Positions 45,112-54,734 are shown, counted from the stretch's first letter. The stretch is 64,000 nt of DNA from Desulfitobacterium metallireducens DSM 15288 (GCF_000231405.2 NZ_CP007032.1:1860001-1924000); one strand, 5' to 3'. Program-made: numbers and translations. Notes: a model not told the origin generated them from the sequence alone.

Positions 45112-45351
45112 TTACAGATTTTGGTGTGAACCATCACAATATGGAGGGTTTTTGGTGTGCTTACAAGCACATAAGTACGCTGTTTCATCTTTCTCAGCAG
45201 TAAATGCCATAGGTGTAAATGAAGTGTCTTGATGGGCTCCGTTACAAAATGGCTGATTATCGCTTTTGCCACATGTGCAATAATAATACGTTTCACCCTT
45301 CTTGAGTTCTACTGGTATAGGCGATTTCCCCGCAACAACAGGTTCATCCAT
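45112..45351 (-). CDS. Double CDGSH iron-sulfur protein
   Basis: 79 residues with two motifs, CTCGKSDNQPFCNGAH and CACKHTKNPPYCDGSH, each a 3Cys-1His ligand set for a [2Fe-2S] cluster, as in the tandem CDGSH proteins related to mitoNEET/MiNT. Likely an electron-transfer or redox-sensing protein; partner unknown. SD AAGGAGAG. The first motif has Asn-Gly-Ala instead of Asp-Gly-Ser before the His ligand. Confidence 0.93.
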   Translation of the reverse strand: MDEPVVAGKSPIPVELKKGETYYYCTCGKSDNQPFCNGAHQDTSFTPMAFTAEKDETAYLCACKHTKNPPYCDGSHQNL

Positions 45352-45558
45352 ACTTGTCTCTCCTTTTTACATTGATTTATTTGTTTCGCTCTATTTTGCG
45401 TCTTAAACTTATAAGTTATACCTTATGCTACTACGTACTTTTTTTGTAAGGTGCTCCTCTAACACCCCTTAAATGTCCAAAATTACTGCCACATAGATAA
45501 GTATGGATTTTAGCAAATAGACCATTCTAATAAAAAACAATAATTCAAAGGAGCCGAA

Positions 45559-46194
45559 ATGCTTAAATTAAAATCTATACCCAAGATTCATCTTTACCTT
45601 CTCCTGATCTTATTAATTATGTTTATATGGTCGGTGATTAAAGCGGATCAACTCGGGATTTGGTTTCTCGAAGTTATTCCTGTTATTTTCGGAACAATTA
45701 TTATTATATATACTTATAACACGTTTCGTCTGACTACACTCGTTTATATCCTTCTTTGTTTAGATGCCATAATCATCTTAATCGGCGGGCATTTTGGGTA
45801 TGGCAAAGTTCCCCTATTTAACTGGTTTAAAGACTATTTTCATACAGGAAGAAATTTCTACGATCGATTTGCTCATCTTATTGGTGGTTTAGCCGGAGCC
45901 ATGACTATCCGGGAAATATTGCTGCGAAAGTTAGATCTTAATAATATGAAATTGACGATAATCTTAGTTCTTGGTTTAGTCCTCGGAGTAAGTGCGAGTT
46001 ACGAGCTCGCTGAGGGATTCGTTGCCTTAGTTGCGGGTGGAGCAGAAGCATTCGTGGGACTCCAGGGGGATATCTGGGATACCCACTGGGATATGTTTAT
46101 CGCTTTAATAGGGGCAATTAGTGGCTTACTCAGTTTGAGCGCAATCCATAACAAGTCATTAGCCCTGATTAGACAGACTACGAAAGAACCTTAA
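45559..46194 (+). CDS. DUF2238 (YjdF-like) membrane protein
   Basis: 211 residues, six predicted helices. GHFGYGKVPLFNWFKDYF and GRNFYDRFAHLIGGLAGAM, then QGDIWDTHWDMFIALIGA, are the conserved blocks of DUF2238. Conserved His, Asp and Arg in membrane positions suggest an enzymatic or transport role, but none is established. SD AAGGAGC. Ends in a terminator. Confidence 0.85.
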   Translation: MLKLKSIPKIHLYLLLILLIMFIWSVIKADQLGIWFLEVIPVIFGTIIIIYTYNTFRLTTLVYILLCLDAIIILIGGHFGYGKVPLFNWFKDYFHTGRNFYDRFAHLIGGLAGAMTIREILLRKLDLNNMKLTIILVLGLVLGVSASYELAEGFVALVAGGAEAFVGLQGDIWDTHWDMFIALIGAISGLLSLSAIHNKSLALIRQTTKEP

Positions 46195-46243
46195 TAGGAA
46201 AATGGTCAATTTATAAGCATCCTGACAATTTTACATTAAAGAA

Positions 46244-46280
46244 AACCGGTTAAAGTGTACACCACTCTAACCGGTTATTT
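46244..46280 (+). terminator. Terminator of the DUF2238 gene
   Basis: AACCGGTTA / TAACCGGTT stem with inner AGTG/CACT pairing, then TATTT. Confidence 0.75.
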
Positions 46281-46368
46281 ATTCACCCCATGTTTTTAAC
46301 CTTCTGTTCAGGCCTTGCTCCAGCAATACTCTGCTAGTTCAAATTCACTAAGTTTGGCTGTTTTTACA

Positions 46369-46560
46369 TTAAACAATTGAAACCCTGTAATGATCGCGTA
46401 TCCCTTGAAGAATTTTTTCAAGTCTTTTTTGAGAGAACCATCTTCCCTGAAGCATCACCCCTAATTGGGTCGTCATATTATCAATGTTCTCCAAAGGATT
46501 TAGCTCAAGAAGAATGAGATCTGCTCGTTTTCCTATGGATATCGTCCATAGGGACAACAT
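46369..46560 (-). pseudogene. C-terminal fragment of an imidazolonepropionase-like amidohydrolase
   Basis: ISIGKRADLILLELNPLENI then VMLQGRWFSQKRLEKIL is the terminal beta-sandwich of amidohydrolases (GKxADLVLLDxNPL...). The catalytic barrel is absent. The surrounding 46561-46830 contains nothing recognisable. Confidence 0.7.
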
Positions 46561-46830
46561 TTACATGTTTTAGTACGATGAGTGATTCTAGACGATTAAC
46601 TAATGCGCTTGCAGGAGTAAGATAGGTCAACTCTTTTCACACTCCATAATGAAGCAAAAACTCTCTTCATGATCTCATATGCATATTATTCGCTTTCATT
46701 CTTAAGCTTATAGTATTTCACGTTTAGCAGGTTATATTAAAAAAAATACGTTCTTTTAATAGAATTCATGTACTTATTGTCGTTTAGATTCTGAAGGTTG
46801 GCTAAAAGAAATGTCAAAATATCTGAAAAG

Positions 46831-47006
46831 CTACTTATCGATATCATTGCTATCCAATTTGCGTTCAATTGCCTTAACTGACTCAATCAATTCTGGTGTG
46901 CCTCTGCAATACCGTTCTTAACCGCAGTTTTAATGATGAAGTAAAAAACGACTAAGCCAATGGCCCAAAGAAGAATGGGGAATAAAGCAACGCCAACCAA
47001 TCTCAT
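46831..47006 (-). pseudogene. Small membrane protein with frameshift
   Basis: ATG 47006 begins a 39-codon frame: one transmembrane helix (LFPILLWAIGLVVFYFIIK) then TAVKNGIAEA. One base later the other frame continues PELIESVKAIERKLDSNDIDK-stop, so the natural product was probably about 58 residues with a helix and an acidic tail. Small proteins with this helix + KNGIxEA pattern are common in Firmicutes and unassigned. Confidence 0.55.
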
Positions 47007-47105
47007 CACCTCATCTCTAATATTATAAATCTGCTTAGTTATCTTATATTCTCTATTCCAATTTCATATTTAAATTCCTCCCAATAAGATGAAAATAGCC
47101 CCCTG

Positions 47106-49100
47106 CTAACTCACAATCTTATAATACGTTCTCGCCGTTATGGCGTAGACCAGCGCATAAAATGCGGCAAAGACAAGGAGCGTTATTCCCGTCCAGAGTG
47201 CAAAGAGAGGGATATTCGTCAGATTAAAGACAGAAAGTAAGCGTGTAATCAACTTAAAAGCAAACCCGATATGAATGGCTGCCGTGACTAAGGGCAAGAA
47301 GAACACGGTCAAAACCTGATTTCGAATCGACTTTTTTACTTCGTCAAGACTCATACCGACCTTTTGCATGATCTCATAGCGCCCCTTGTCATCGTAACCC
47401 TCAGCAATCTGCTTATAGTAGATAATGAGCACCGTCGCCATGATGAACAATATCCCTAAGAAAAGACCCAGGAAGAACAGGCCCCCATAAACTGCGTAGA
47501 AGCTCGCCCGTGAACTTTCGGCTCCATTAACATATCCTTTGATTCCCATCGTTTGGAGTTCCTTTTGTAAAGATCTCGTCAACGCGATTTGGGTGTCTTT
47601 GTCGCCATTTACATCGAAGCCATAATTATAGGATAGCATTCCTTGATCAGATGGGTCTTTACTATACCCCTCGTTTCCGGTTAAGGCGAGTGAAACCTGA
47701 TTTATTGTCTCAATATCTTTAACCACGATGTAATAACTGTTCGCAAGCACTGCTGTGTCCTCACCCTCATAAAACATGGAGTTAAGGCGCTCTTTAAGGG
47801 TAAGCTCGTAACCGTTGATGTTCATCCGATCACTTGGAATATTCCCTCGTAGCGAATAGACAAGGACTTGATCCTTTGCAAGTTCTACAGATTTATTCTC
47901 CATATGGTTATAGTCCTCAAGAGGGATAAAAACGAGCATCGCGAAACGGTTTGAAGAATATGAAGTAGAATTCGCTGGCGTAAAATGATTCCCCTCTTGA
48001 CTGCAGGTGAATTCCTTCGAACGATAATGAACGACATTCTTCGGTGGAACATTGGCCATTGCCGTTTGCTGTTCGATGGTTTGATTCAGAGCCATAACTT
48101 GCTCATCGGAAACAAACTGAGCATTCATCGAGATATTGCGTGGGAACCGCGTTCGGAGAGCATCCTCCACACCGACATACAGGGAAATGGTCGTGGAGAG
48201 CATCACAATGACGGCCGTTGATAAAATACAGATATTTGCAAGCCCCACCGCGTTTTGCTTCATTCGGTACATCATTCCCGAAACCGAGATGAAGTGTTCA
48301 AGCTTATAATAGTAGCTTTTATTTTTACGGAGCATTTTTAATAAGGCGATACTTCCCGCCGTAAACAGGTTATACGTTCCGACCATGACTAAGACCACCG
48401 CCACGAAAAAAAGGGTAAGTGCCTGAAGGGGCGATTCGGTCGTCAACGCGATATAATACCCGGCTCCTAAAGAGAGTACACCCACTCCGGTCATGATCCA
48501 CCGTGTTTTCGGCTCTTTTTCGCCGACGTTCCCCCCTTTGAGCAATTCGATGGGCTTAGATAAATGGACCTGGAAAACGTTATAGAGGAGATTCACAAGA
48601 AAAATCCCGCTAAATAAGGCGAGAGTCATCAGAATCGCCGAAGGAGGTATTTCAAAGCCAAAGGTCACTTTGAAGGAGATGATTTTAAAGAGCAGGAGAA
48701 TCATGAGTTTACTAAACAAGATTCCGGCGGGTATTCCGACTCCGAGACTGATTAGTGCGATAAACAGGGTCTCAAAAAGCATAACCTTCGCGATATGCTT
48801 TTTTTCCATCCCTAAAATGTTGAAAAGTCCAAATTCCTTTTTCCGTCGCTTAATGAGAAAGCTGTTCGTATAAAACAGGAAAATCACAGAAAAGATGGCG
48901 ATGACAACCGCACCAAAACCCAATACGCTGCGGAGACTTCTACTATCGCTCAAATCGCCGATATCTTTCACAACGACAAGAAAAATCATGTTATAGAACA
49001 TAAGAATCGTACCGATACACGTGAGCAGATACGGGACATAGGTCTTCGCATTCTTTTGCAAATTCATTAAGGCTAGCTTGGGATAGAAAAAACTATTCAT
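47106..49100 (-). CDS. BceB-type ABC transporter permease (FtsX domains)
   Basis: 664 residues from ATG 49100, overlapping the ATPase stop. Ten predicted helices in two FtsX-like groups separated by a long extracytoplasmic domain of about 200 residues between helices 7 and 8, as in BceB. The cytoplasmic motif GRYEIMQKVGMSLDEVKKS is conserved. Bce permeases sense and release lipid-II-bound peptide antibiotics such as bacitracin. Operon with the ATPase; a kinase-regulator pair is upstream. Confidence 0.92.
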   Translation of the reverse strand: MNSFFYPKLALMNLQKNAKTYVPYLLTCIGTILMFYNMIFLVVVKDIGDLSDSRSLRSVLGFGAVVIAIFSVIFLFYTNSFLIKRRKKEFGLFNILGMEKKHIAKVMLFETLFIALISLGVGIPAGILFSKLMILLLFKIISFKVTFGFEIPPSAILMTLALFSGIFLVNLLYNVFQVHLSKPIELLKGGNVGEKEPKTRWIMTGVGVLSLGAGYYIALTTESPLQALTLFFVAVVLVMVGTYNLFTAGSIALLKMLRKNKSYYYKLEHFISVSGMMYRMKQNAVGLANICILSTAVIVMLSTTISLYVGVEDALRTRFPRNISMNAQFVSDEQVMALNQTIEQQTAMANVPPKNVVHYRSKEFTCSQEGNHFTPANSTSYSSNRFAMLVFIPLEDYNHMENKSVELAKDQVLVYSLRGNIPSDRMNINGYELTLKERLNSMFYEGEDTAVLANSYYIVVKDIETINQVSLALTGNEGYSKDPSDQGMLSYNYGFDVNGDKDTQIALTRSLQKELQTMGIKGYVNGAESSRASFYAVYGGLFFLGLFLGILFIMATVLIIYYKQIAEGYDDKGRYEIMQKVGMSLDEVKKSIRNQVLTVFFLPLVTAAIHIGFAFKLITRLLSVFNLTNIPLFALWTGITLLVFAAFYALVYAITARTYYKIVS

Positions 49101-49860
49101 TCCGTACACCACCCGTTGCAATCAGGGTGAGAGTATCCGAGATTTTTTGGTACATCGCCTCCGTGGACAGGTTGGCTTTGAAAAGCTGGTGGAAAACCTC
49201 CCCGTCCTTGATAAAGAGCACGCGTTTGGCGTGGCTCGCCGCTTTGACGCTGTGAGTCACCATGAGAATCGTTTGGCCTTCTGCATTGATCTCGCTAAAT
49301 AGCTTGAGGAGTCCCTCAGTCGCACGCGAATCGAGCGCACCGGTCGGCTCATCAGCAAGGATAAGCTGGGGCTTGGTAATCAAGGCCCGAGCGACGGCGG
49401 TTCGTTGCTTTTGCCCACCGGAGACCTCATACGGATACTTGCTTAAAATATCATTGATCCCCAACCTTTGAGCCATAGGTTTAAGCTGCCGATCCATTTC
49501 CTCATAGGCCTTCCCTGCCAAAACTAAAGGTAAAAAGATATTGTCCTGAATCGAAAACGTATCCAGCAGATTGAAGTCTTGGAAAACAAAGCCTAAGTTA
49601 TCACGCCGAAAAGCCGAGATTTCCTTTTCCGGAATAGTTACGATATTTTTTTCATTCAAAAGGACCTCCCCACTCGTCGGCTTATCGAGGGCTGAAAGAA
49701 TATTCAAAAGCGTGGTCTTACCTGAGCCGGACTCCCCCATGATCGCGACATATTCTCCTTGCTCAACGGAAAACGTGACATTCGTCAGGGCTTGGACGGG
49801 ATTTCCTCCAAATCGCGTCGTATACACTTTTTTCAAATTATGAACCTCTAAGAGTGGCAT
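49093..49860 (-). CDS. BceA-type ABC transporter ATPase
   Basis: 255 residues. Walker A GESGSGKTTLL, Q-loop LGFVFQDFNLLDTF, signature VSGGQKQR, Walker B LILADEPTGALDS and switch VTHSVKAA are complete; MacB/LolD-like family. With the FtsX permease it energises antimicrobial peptide detoxification. Confidence 0.94.
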   Translation of the reverse strand: MPLLEVHNLKKVYTTRFGGNPVQALTNVTFSVEQGEYVAIMGESGSGKTTLLNILSALDKPTSGEVLLNEKNIVTIPEKEISAFRRDNLGFVFQDFNLLDTFSIQDNIFLPLVLAGKAYEEMDRQLKPMAQRLGINDILSKYPYEVSGGQKQRTAVARALITKPQLILADEPTGALDSRATEGLLKLFSEINAEGQTILMVTHSVKAASHAKRVLFIKDGEVFHQLFKANLSTEAMYQKISDTLTLIATGGVRNE

Positions 49861-49982
49861 CTTCTTTTCCTCCTCTTCAATTATTTCATCCAGAAGTAGG
49901 AACGACTGTAGAATCCTGCTTCTTTGTTAATCCTAAAATTACAGAATGCTTGTGCTTTCCTTGATATGATGATAACAAAAAA

Positions 49983-50019
49983 AGAAAATGTCCTGCCAAT
50001 ATTCTGGCTTACATTTTCT
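49983..50019. terminator. Hairpin between kinase and transporter genes
   Basis: AGAAAATGT / ACATTTTCT with 19-base loop in the 185-bp gap; it separates the regulatory and transport transcripts. Confidence 0.5.
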
Positions 50020-50045
50020 CTTCTAAACTTACATTTTAGTAAGGT

Positions 50046-51053
50046 TCACTCAGGGGCGATATGCATCGTATCCAACCCAATCTTAACACTGGTCCCCTTA
50101 CCCACCTTAGATTCGATCCGAATGGTGTGCGAAAGCTTATTCAGAATTTGCTTACAGAGATAGAGCCCGATACCGGTCGACTTTTTATCGGCCCGCCCAT
50201 TATACCCAGTGAACCCTTTTTCGAAAACGCGCGGCAAATCCTCCGGCTCAATCCCGATCCCGGTATCTTCGATCACCAAAGTCATGGGCAAATCAGGATC
50301 TAAAGTAATCGTGATCTCACCCTTCGGGGTGTATTTTAGAGCGTTGGATAGAATCTGCTCGATAACAAAAACGAGCCACTTTTCATCCGTTAAAACGGTA
50401 CAGTTCAACTCCTGATAATTCAGCTTGACTTTCTGTCGAATAAAGGACTTCGCGTATTTACGAATCACTTGCCTGACGATTTCATCCAAGGAAATCTCTC
50501 GAAAAACCAAATCGTTGCTCAGGCTCTCCATGCGGATATACTGAAGCACCATCTCCACGTATTGCTCGATCTTGAAAAGTTGGTCGAGGAGCTCCTCCTT
50601 TTTACCAGCCTGCTCCACTTGCAGTAGTAAGCGCATCGCGGCAATGGGTGTCTTAATCTGATGGGCCCAGATTGTGTAGTAATCGCGCATCTCCGTGTAG
50701 GCTTTGTCCTTCTGACTGATGATATCGCCTCGGTCCTGGGCAAGGTTTTTCAGAAGTTCCTGGTAGTCCCTTTCAATTAAATCCCTGGTCGAAGGAAACA
50801 CAGGATCCAAAAGCGGGATACTTTCTTGCATTTTTTCAAGGGCTCGATGCTTCTTGAAGAACGCGTGAAAGTTCACCACGCCAAGGATTAAAACAAAAAA
50901 GCCTATCAGCAGTGCCGCGTAGCCTACGGCCTCCAAAGGCAAAGAATAGAGCGAGAAAATTCCTAGAAAGATGCCAAGGATAAGGAAGAGAGTCGCTAGG
51001 ACAGCGAGGTTACGCTTTATGTAGGAAGAAGCGATGCTTCTGAATTCTTTCAT
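50046..51053 (-). CDS. BceS-type sensor histidine kinase
   Basis: 335 residues. Two closely spaced N-terminal helices (about 14-36, 40-62) with a minimal loop: the intramembrane-sensing layout of BceS kinases that sense through the transporter. DHp motif IWAHQIKTPIAAMRLLL with the phosphoryl His; N box EQILSNALKYTPKG, D box IEDTGIGIEPEDLPRVFEKG, G box GIGLYLCKQIL. 39 bp upstream lies the regulator gene, same operon. Confidence 0.93.
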   Translation of the reverse strand: MKEFRSIASSYIKRNLAVLATLFLILGIFLGIFSLYSLPLEAVGYAALLIGFFVLILGVVNFHAFFKKHRALEKMQESIPLLDPVFPSTRDLIERDYQELLKNLAQDRGDIISQKDKAYTEMRDYYTIWAHQIKTPIAAMRLLLQVEQAGKKEELLDQLFKIEQYVEMVLQYIRMESLSNDLVFREISLDEIVRQVIRKYAKSFIRQKVKLNYQELNCTVLTDEKWLVFVIEQILSNALKYTPKGEITITLDPDLPMTLVIEDTGIGIEPEDLPRVFEKGFTGYNGRADKKSTGIGLYLCKQILNKLSHTIRIESKVGKGTSVKIGLDTMHIAPE

Positions 51054-51092
51054 TCTTTACTCCACAATACAAACTGTATTTCAGTCCAAAAC

Positions 51093-51764
51093 CTACTCGA
51101 TTATATATCCAAGACCCTTTTTGGTCGCAATAAAATTCATGAGCCCCCACTCCGTAAGTTTCTTGCGCAAGCGTGCCATGTTGACGGTCAAGGTGTTGTC
51201 ATCGATGAATTGATCGTTTTCCCAGAGGCGCTGCATGATTTCTTCCCGGGAAACCACCCGCCCGATATTCTCCATGAGGAGCTGGAGAATTTTATAGTCG
51301 TTCTTCGTGAGGTCGATTTTTTGGTTTTCAACCGTCAGGGTAGTATCACTGAGATTAAGGACCACGCCCTTATGCTCAATGATGCTTACTTGCCCTTGGA
51401 AAGAGTAGGTCCGGCGCAGAAGGGCCCCTACCTTTGCGGTTAAGACATTTAGGTCGAAGGGCTTGGCGATAAAGTCGTCCCCGCCCATATTCATCGCCAT
51501 CACTATATTCATATTATCGCTGGCCGAGGAGATAAAGATGACCGGAACCTTCGAAATCTTACGGATCTCGCCGCACCAGTAAAAACCATTAAAATACGGA
51601 AGCATTATATCCAATAACACCAGTTGAGGATCCAGGCGAAGGACCTGCTCGGTGATATTGCGAAAATCGGTCACGAGAGTGACCTGATAATCCCATTTTT
51701 CGAGATGATCTTGGAGGGTACGAGCAATCGTGAGATCGTCCTCGACGAGCATGATATTGTACAA
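51093..51764 (-). CDS. BceR-type OmpR-family response regulator
   Basis: 223 residues from TTG 51764, which has SD GGGAGG at good spacing and gives the family start YNIMLVEDD. Receiver domain with acidic pair EDD and phosphorylated Asp in VLLDIMLPYFNGF; C-terminal winged helix ending RLRKKLTEWGLMNFIATKKGLGYII. Would activate the bceAB-like genes downstream. Confidence 0.93.
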   Translation of the reverse strand: MYNIMLVEDDLTIARTLQDHLEKWDYQVTLVTDFRNITEQVLRLDPQLVLLDIMLPYFNGFYWCGEIRKISKVPVIFISSASDNMNIVMAMNMGGDDFIAKPFDLNVLTAKVGALLRRTYSFQGQVSIIEHKGVVLNLSDTTLTVENQKIDLTKNDYKILQLLMENIGRVVSREEIMQRLWENDQFIDDNTLTVNMARLRKKLTEWGLMNFIATKKGLGYIIE

Positions 51765-51948
51765 GAAAGCATTCCTCCCTAACACCTAGCGAGCCGAACG
51801 GACAGCCCAATCCTGTTCCTTTGAGTTCATATATTCCTATTCTATACTTTTATTTATTACTCCTTTATTCACCTAGAAGCACTCTTCTTGACCTAAGGAT
51901 AATCATCTTCCTCCATAATTCGGGAATGACTCATGGGGAAGCATTCTC

Positions 51949-52791
51949 TTATAAAATTTCCTTAAGTTTGGGATAAACCGTAAGCGCATTTCGATAAAAT
52001 ACAGCTTCGTGGTACTCTTCCGGTATAACATGCTTGATAAATTCTACATAAGGTTCAATCGGTACAAGGGGCCAATCCGATCCAAAAAGAACTTTGTTAT
52101 AGCAATTCGATATGACTAAGGATTGTTGAATATACTCGACGTAAAGCCTTTTATCTTTGATTTTCATCACGTGCTCTTTATTTCCTGCAATGAGTCCGGA
52201 TAAGTCTGCGTAAACATTATGATTCTTGGCGGTGACCTCTGCTACATCGATCATCCAGGGGACGCCCATATGACAGATCACAAACGTAACGTCCTCTTGT
52301 TTTACAGCTAACTCATCAATGGTCAACGGATGGGAATATTTTAAAAGTCCTTTTGGGGATTGTGTATCTCCACAATGGATCGCCACAGGAACTTGGTATT
52401 TACGAGCAAGCTCATAGATGGGTTCATAGATCGGATCATACACGTAATAGGGAAAATAACCGGGATAGAGTTTTATCCCTGTCACCTCCCTTTTCTTAAG
52501 CTCTCCTTCAATATAATCGAGTTCTTTGTAATCTTCCTTTAGCTTTTCAGGATTGACCCCGACACAAGAAAGTGAACCTTCTACAGTCCCATCTTCCAAA
52601 ACAAATTCTTCCGGACTACCCGAAGGTTGGTTGGGTTCTCGGCTGGGCGTTGACATGATGATTCCAGCGACCACACCGGCTTGTTCAAACTCTTTTCTTA
52701 GCCCTTGAGCACTGAATTCCACTTGTGATATATGTTTGGCCGTTTCATTAAATCCAAGTCGATTTGAAAAATGAAAATGCGCATCAATATT
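51949..52791 (-). CDS. Amidohydrolase family protein (TIM barrel, PF04909 type), start unclear
   Basis: The conventional start (GTG 52722) leaves out the metal motif. Upstream in frame the DNA encodes IDAHFHFSNRLGFNETAKHI, carrying HxH at the expected N-terminus, back to about 52788, where the frame meets a UGA (52792-52794) without any start codon. An ATG with GGAGG nearby at 52802 is one base out of frame. So either an unusual ATT start or a one-base frameshift exists. Further motifs: TGIKLYPGYFPYYVYD, VAIHCGDT, FVICHMG, FGSDWP. Probably a decarboxylase- or hydrolase-type enzyme of unknown substrate. Confidence 0.78.
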   Translation of the reverse strand, partial: NIDAHFHFSNRLGFNETAKHISQVEFSAQGLRKEFEQAGVVAGIIMSTPSREPNQPSGSPEEFVLEDGTVEGSLSCVGVNPEKLKEDYKELDYIEGELKKREVTGIKLYPGYFPYYVYDPIYEPIYELARKYQVPVAIHCGDTQSPKGLLKYSHPLTIDELAVKQEDVTFVICHMGVPWMIDVAEVTAKNHNVYADLSGLIAGNKEHVMKIKDKRLYVEYIQQSLVISNCYNKVLFGSDWPLVPIEPYVEFIKHVIPEEYHEAVFYRNALTVYPKLKEIL

Positions 52792-52834
52792 TCAAATGAC
52801 ATTCCTCCGTATTTGGTATCCTGACCATGCAAAT

Positions 52835-53160
52835 CAGTTGTCCTCATTATATCCTCATTTTATTCGGCTTACCAAATCACTTTTGAACGGCAAAACATTG
52901 AAAGGGCTTGGATTAACCCCAAGCCCTTCCAGTTCCCAATCAAATTCACCAATCTTACCAAGAAAACTCCAGCACCTAACAACTCAAAGAGCTAAATACT
53001 CTGCATAGGCATAGGCAAAGGTAAAAGGCTCCGTACCCATACACCGATAGGTCTTGATGAATTTATAGTTTTCTAGTGCATCCACGGCACGGTTTACTCT
53101 AGCCACGGTTAACCCGGATTTTTCTTCTAGCTTGCTACCATTTATGTAATTCACTTCTTC
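52835..53160. repeat. Parent copy of the duplication at 18.2-18.9 kb
   Basis: This intergenic part plus the tail of the 52984-53514 gene matches 18237-18321 and 18700-18929. Hence one event copied the 3' end of the amidohydrolase-to-repeat-protein locus. Confidence 0.7.
52901..52930 (-). terminator. Hairpin after the tandem-repeat gene
   Basis: AAGGGCTTGG / CCAAGCCCTT; near-identical to the hairpin at 18290-18321. Confidence 0.55.
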
Positions 53161-53514
53161 AATCACTTTTAGTACCTTTTCAACATCAAGAATAGGATCA
53201 AAGCTTAATTCTTTCTCAAAGATGAAGAAAAGGACGAACGTAGGCATTATATACGCAAATTGAAAGGGTTCTGTTCCAGGCAATCTTTCAAGATTAACAA
53301 GCCCCTCTGCTTCGAGCTCCAGAACCCCCTTGTTAAACTGCTCAAGACTTAAATCACTGAAGCATTCCTGAAAAAGTCCTCTGGCATGAAATTTCTTTTC
53401 CATGCCTTTTTCTTCACCTTCACTCTGTGACATGACCTTTCCAATCTGGTACGCTTCATTGGAAAGTGCTTCTCTATTCATTTTCAGTTGTTTTATTCTT
53501 TCCTTAACATCCAC
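52984..53514 (-). CDS. Protein of unknown family with two internal repeats
   Basis: 176 residues from GTG 53514 (SD AGGGAATGG). Two similar modules are visible: GLVNLERLPGTEPFQFAYI (about 73-91) and KFIKTYRCMGTEPFTFAYAY (about 151-170), each after a helical, winged-helix-like part (LEQFNKGVLELEAEG; VARVNRAVDALENY). It may be a tandem winged-helix DNA- or protein-binding protein. A broken paralogue is at 18755-18929. Confidence 0.65.
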   Translation of the reverse strand: MDVKERIKQLKMNREALSNEAYQIGKVMSQSEGEEKGMEKKFHARGLFQECFSDLSLEQFNKGVLELEAEGLVNLERLPGTEPFQFAYIMPTFVLFFIFEKELSFDPILDVEKVLKVIEEVNYINGSKLEEKSGLTVARVNRAVDALENYKFIKTYRCMGTEPFTFAYAYAEYLAL

Positions 53515-53656
53515 TTAATCCATTCCCTACTTTATAAAGTTTAAATTTCCACAAATTCGAGCATAAGCAAGCCTTTAATTCGTACTTAACTCAATACTGG
53601 GATGGGATACACTGCGATTATAACACAACATTCTACATATTTGGATTCGGGCAATG

Positions 53657-53682
53657 AAAAAGCCACTCTACTGAGCGGCTTA
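53657..53682 (-). terminator. Terminator of the Fic gene
   Basis: AAGCCACTC / GAGCGGCTT (one mismatch), 4-base loop, TTTTTCATT on the minus strand. Confidence 0.7.
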
Positions 53683-53763
53683 AGATACTAAGGATTTGGG
53701 TCTCATTATCAGTTTACAACATCGGCTTGTTGAAACCATTTGATAATAGAGTCACCTAACTTT

Positions 53764-54531
53764 TTAAAGCTTAGGTATATGTATATGCAAAAGGCGCATA
53801 ATTTCTTTTTCTGATTCAATGACTCTTTCAGCTATAAATTCTTCAAAAGGCAACTCATCTCTATGCGCTTTTTCAAGAAGCTGAATGTATTCATGTCTAA
53901 GAATCGGAGGAATCACAGCTAGCATGTATCCATCCTGGATCAATGCTGTATTCATGATTAGCCGAGCAATTCTTCCGTTACCCTCTTTAAAAGGATGAAT
54001 AAAGGCAAATCGTTTATGGAGCTGCGCTGCAAAAACAACCGGATGTAACTTCTCCCTTTCAGCTTCGATCCATTGAAACAACGCATCCATTTCTTTCTGG
54101 ATGCGTTTCGGTTCTGCCACCGGATATTTAGAGCCGGAAATAAACGCATCGATATCACGGTATTTTCCTGCGTACTCACTTTCAATACTCGCATAAAACA
54201 TCCGATGCATTGTGAAAACATCACTTTCCGTAATAGTCCGCTTTTTGAGCAGTGTAAACATGAAATCATAGGCTTTGGCGTGACCAATAGCCTCAAAGGT
54301 ATAGCGTAAAGGTTTTCCTCCAATGGTCAATCCATCCTCAAGCAGCACTTTGGTTTCGCTTTCCGTAAGAGTATTCCCTTCAAGAGCATTTGAAGACCAA
54401 GTAAGGCCAATGCGATAGTAAGCTTGGAGTTGTTTCAGCATCTCTCCCTCGAAGGGTCTGCGCTCATCAATGTTCACTTTGTATAAGTCAAGCAATCGAT
54501 AAATATCCATTGATAGATACACCTTTTTCAT
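53764..54531 (-). CDS. Fic family protein (AMPylase-type)
   Basis: 255 residues. The catalytic motif is FIHPFKEGNGRIARL (family HPFxxGNGR) at about 174-188; the N-terminal inhibitory motif is in SSNALEGNTLT (S/TxxxE-G/N), so it is a class II self-inhibited Fic. Fic enzymes transfer AMP to protein hydroxyls. Target unknown. The first ATG has a weak SD; the seventh-downstream codon (ATG 54510) has AAAGGTG and is an alternative start. Confidence 0.93.
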   Translation of the reverse strand: MKKVYLSMDIYRLLDLYKVNIDERRPFEGEMLKQLQAYYRIGLTWSSNALEGNTLTESETKVLLEDGLTIGGKPLRYTFEAIGHAKAYDFMFTLLKKRTITESDVFTMHRMFYASIESEYAGKYRDIDAFISGSKYPVAEPKRIQKEMDALFQWIEAEREKLHPVVFAAQLHKRFAFIHPFKEGNGRIARLIMNTALIQDGYMLAVIPPILRHEYIQLLEKAHRDELPFEEFIAERVIESEKEIMRLLHIHIPKL

Positions 54532-54734
54532 TATATTTATTCTCTAATTATACCATGAGAGATCAATTATTACCATTTTCTTCCACTGTATATTTACCCC
54601 TACGTTATTTGCAGCTCAGCTCTTAGCGGGCCACCTGGATATCGATCAAAGCATTCTAATATTCCAGTTTATCCAACGCTCATTTAACCGTTTTTGGGGT
54701 TATCCTCTTCTCTATTACGGCTTCACTAAGCCGG

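Noticed and set aside
52792-52794. In-frame UGA before the amidohydrolase as a third selenocysteine codon
   Set aside because: No SECIS-like hairpin follows it, the position is not Cys in the family, and no start codon precedes it in frame. A frameshift or odd start explains it better.
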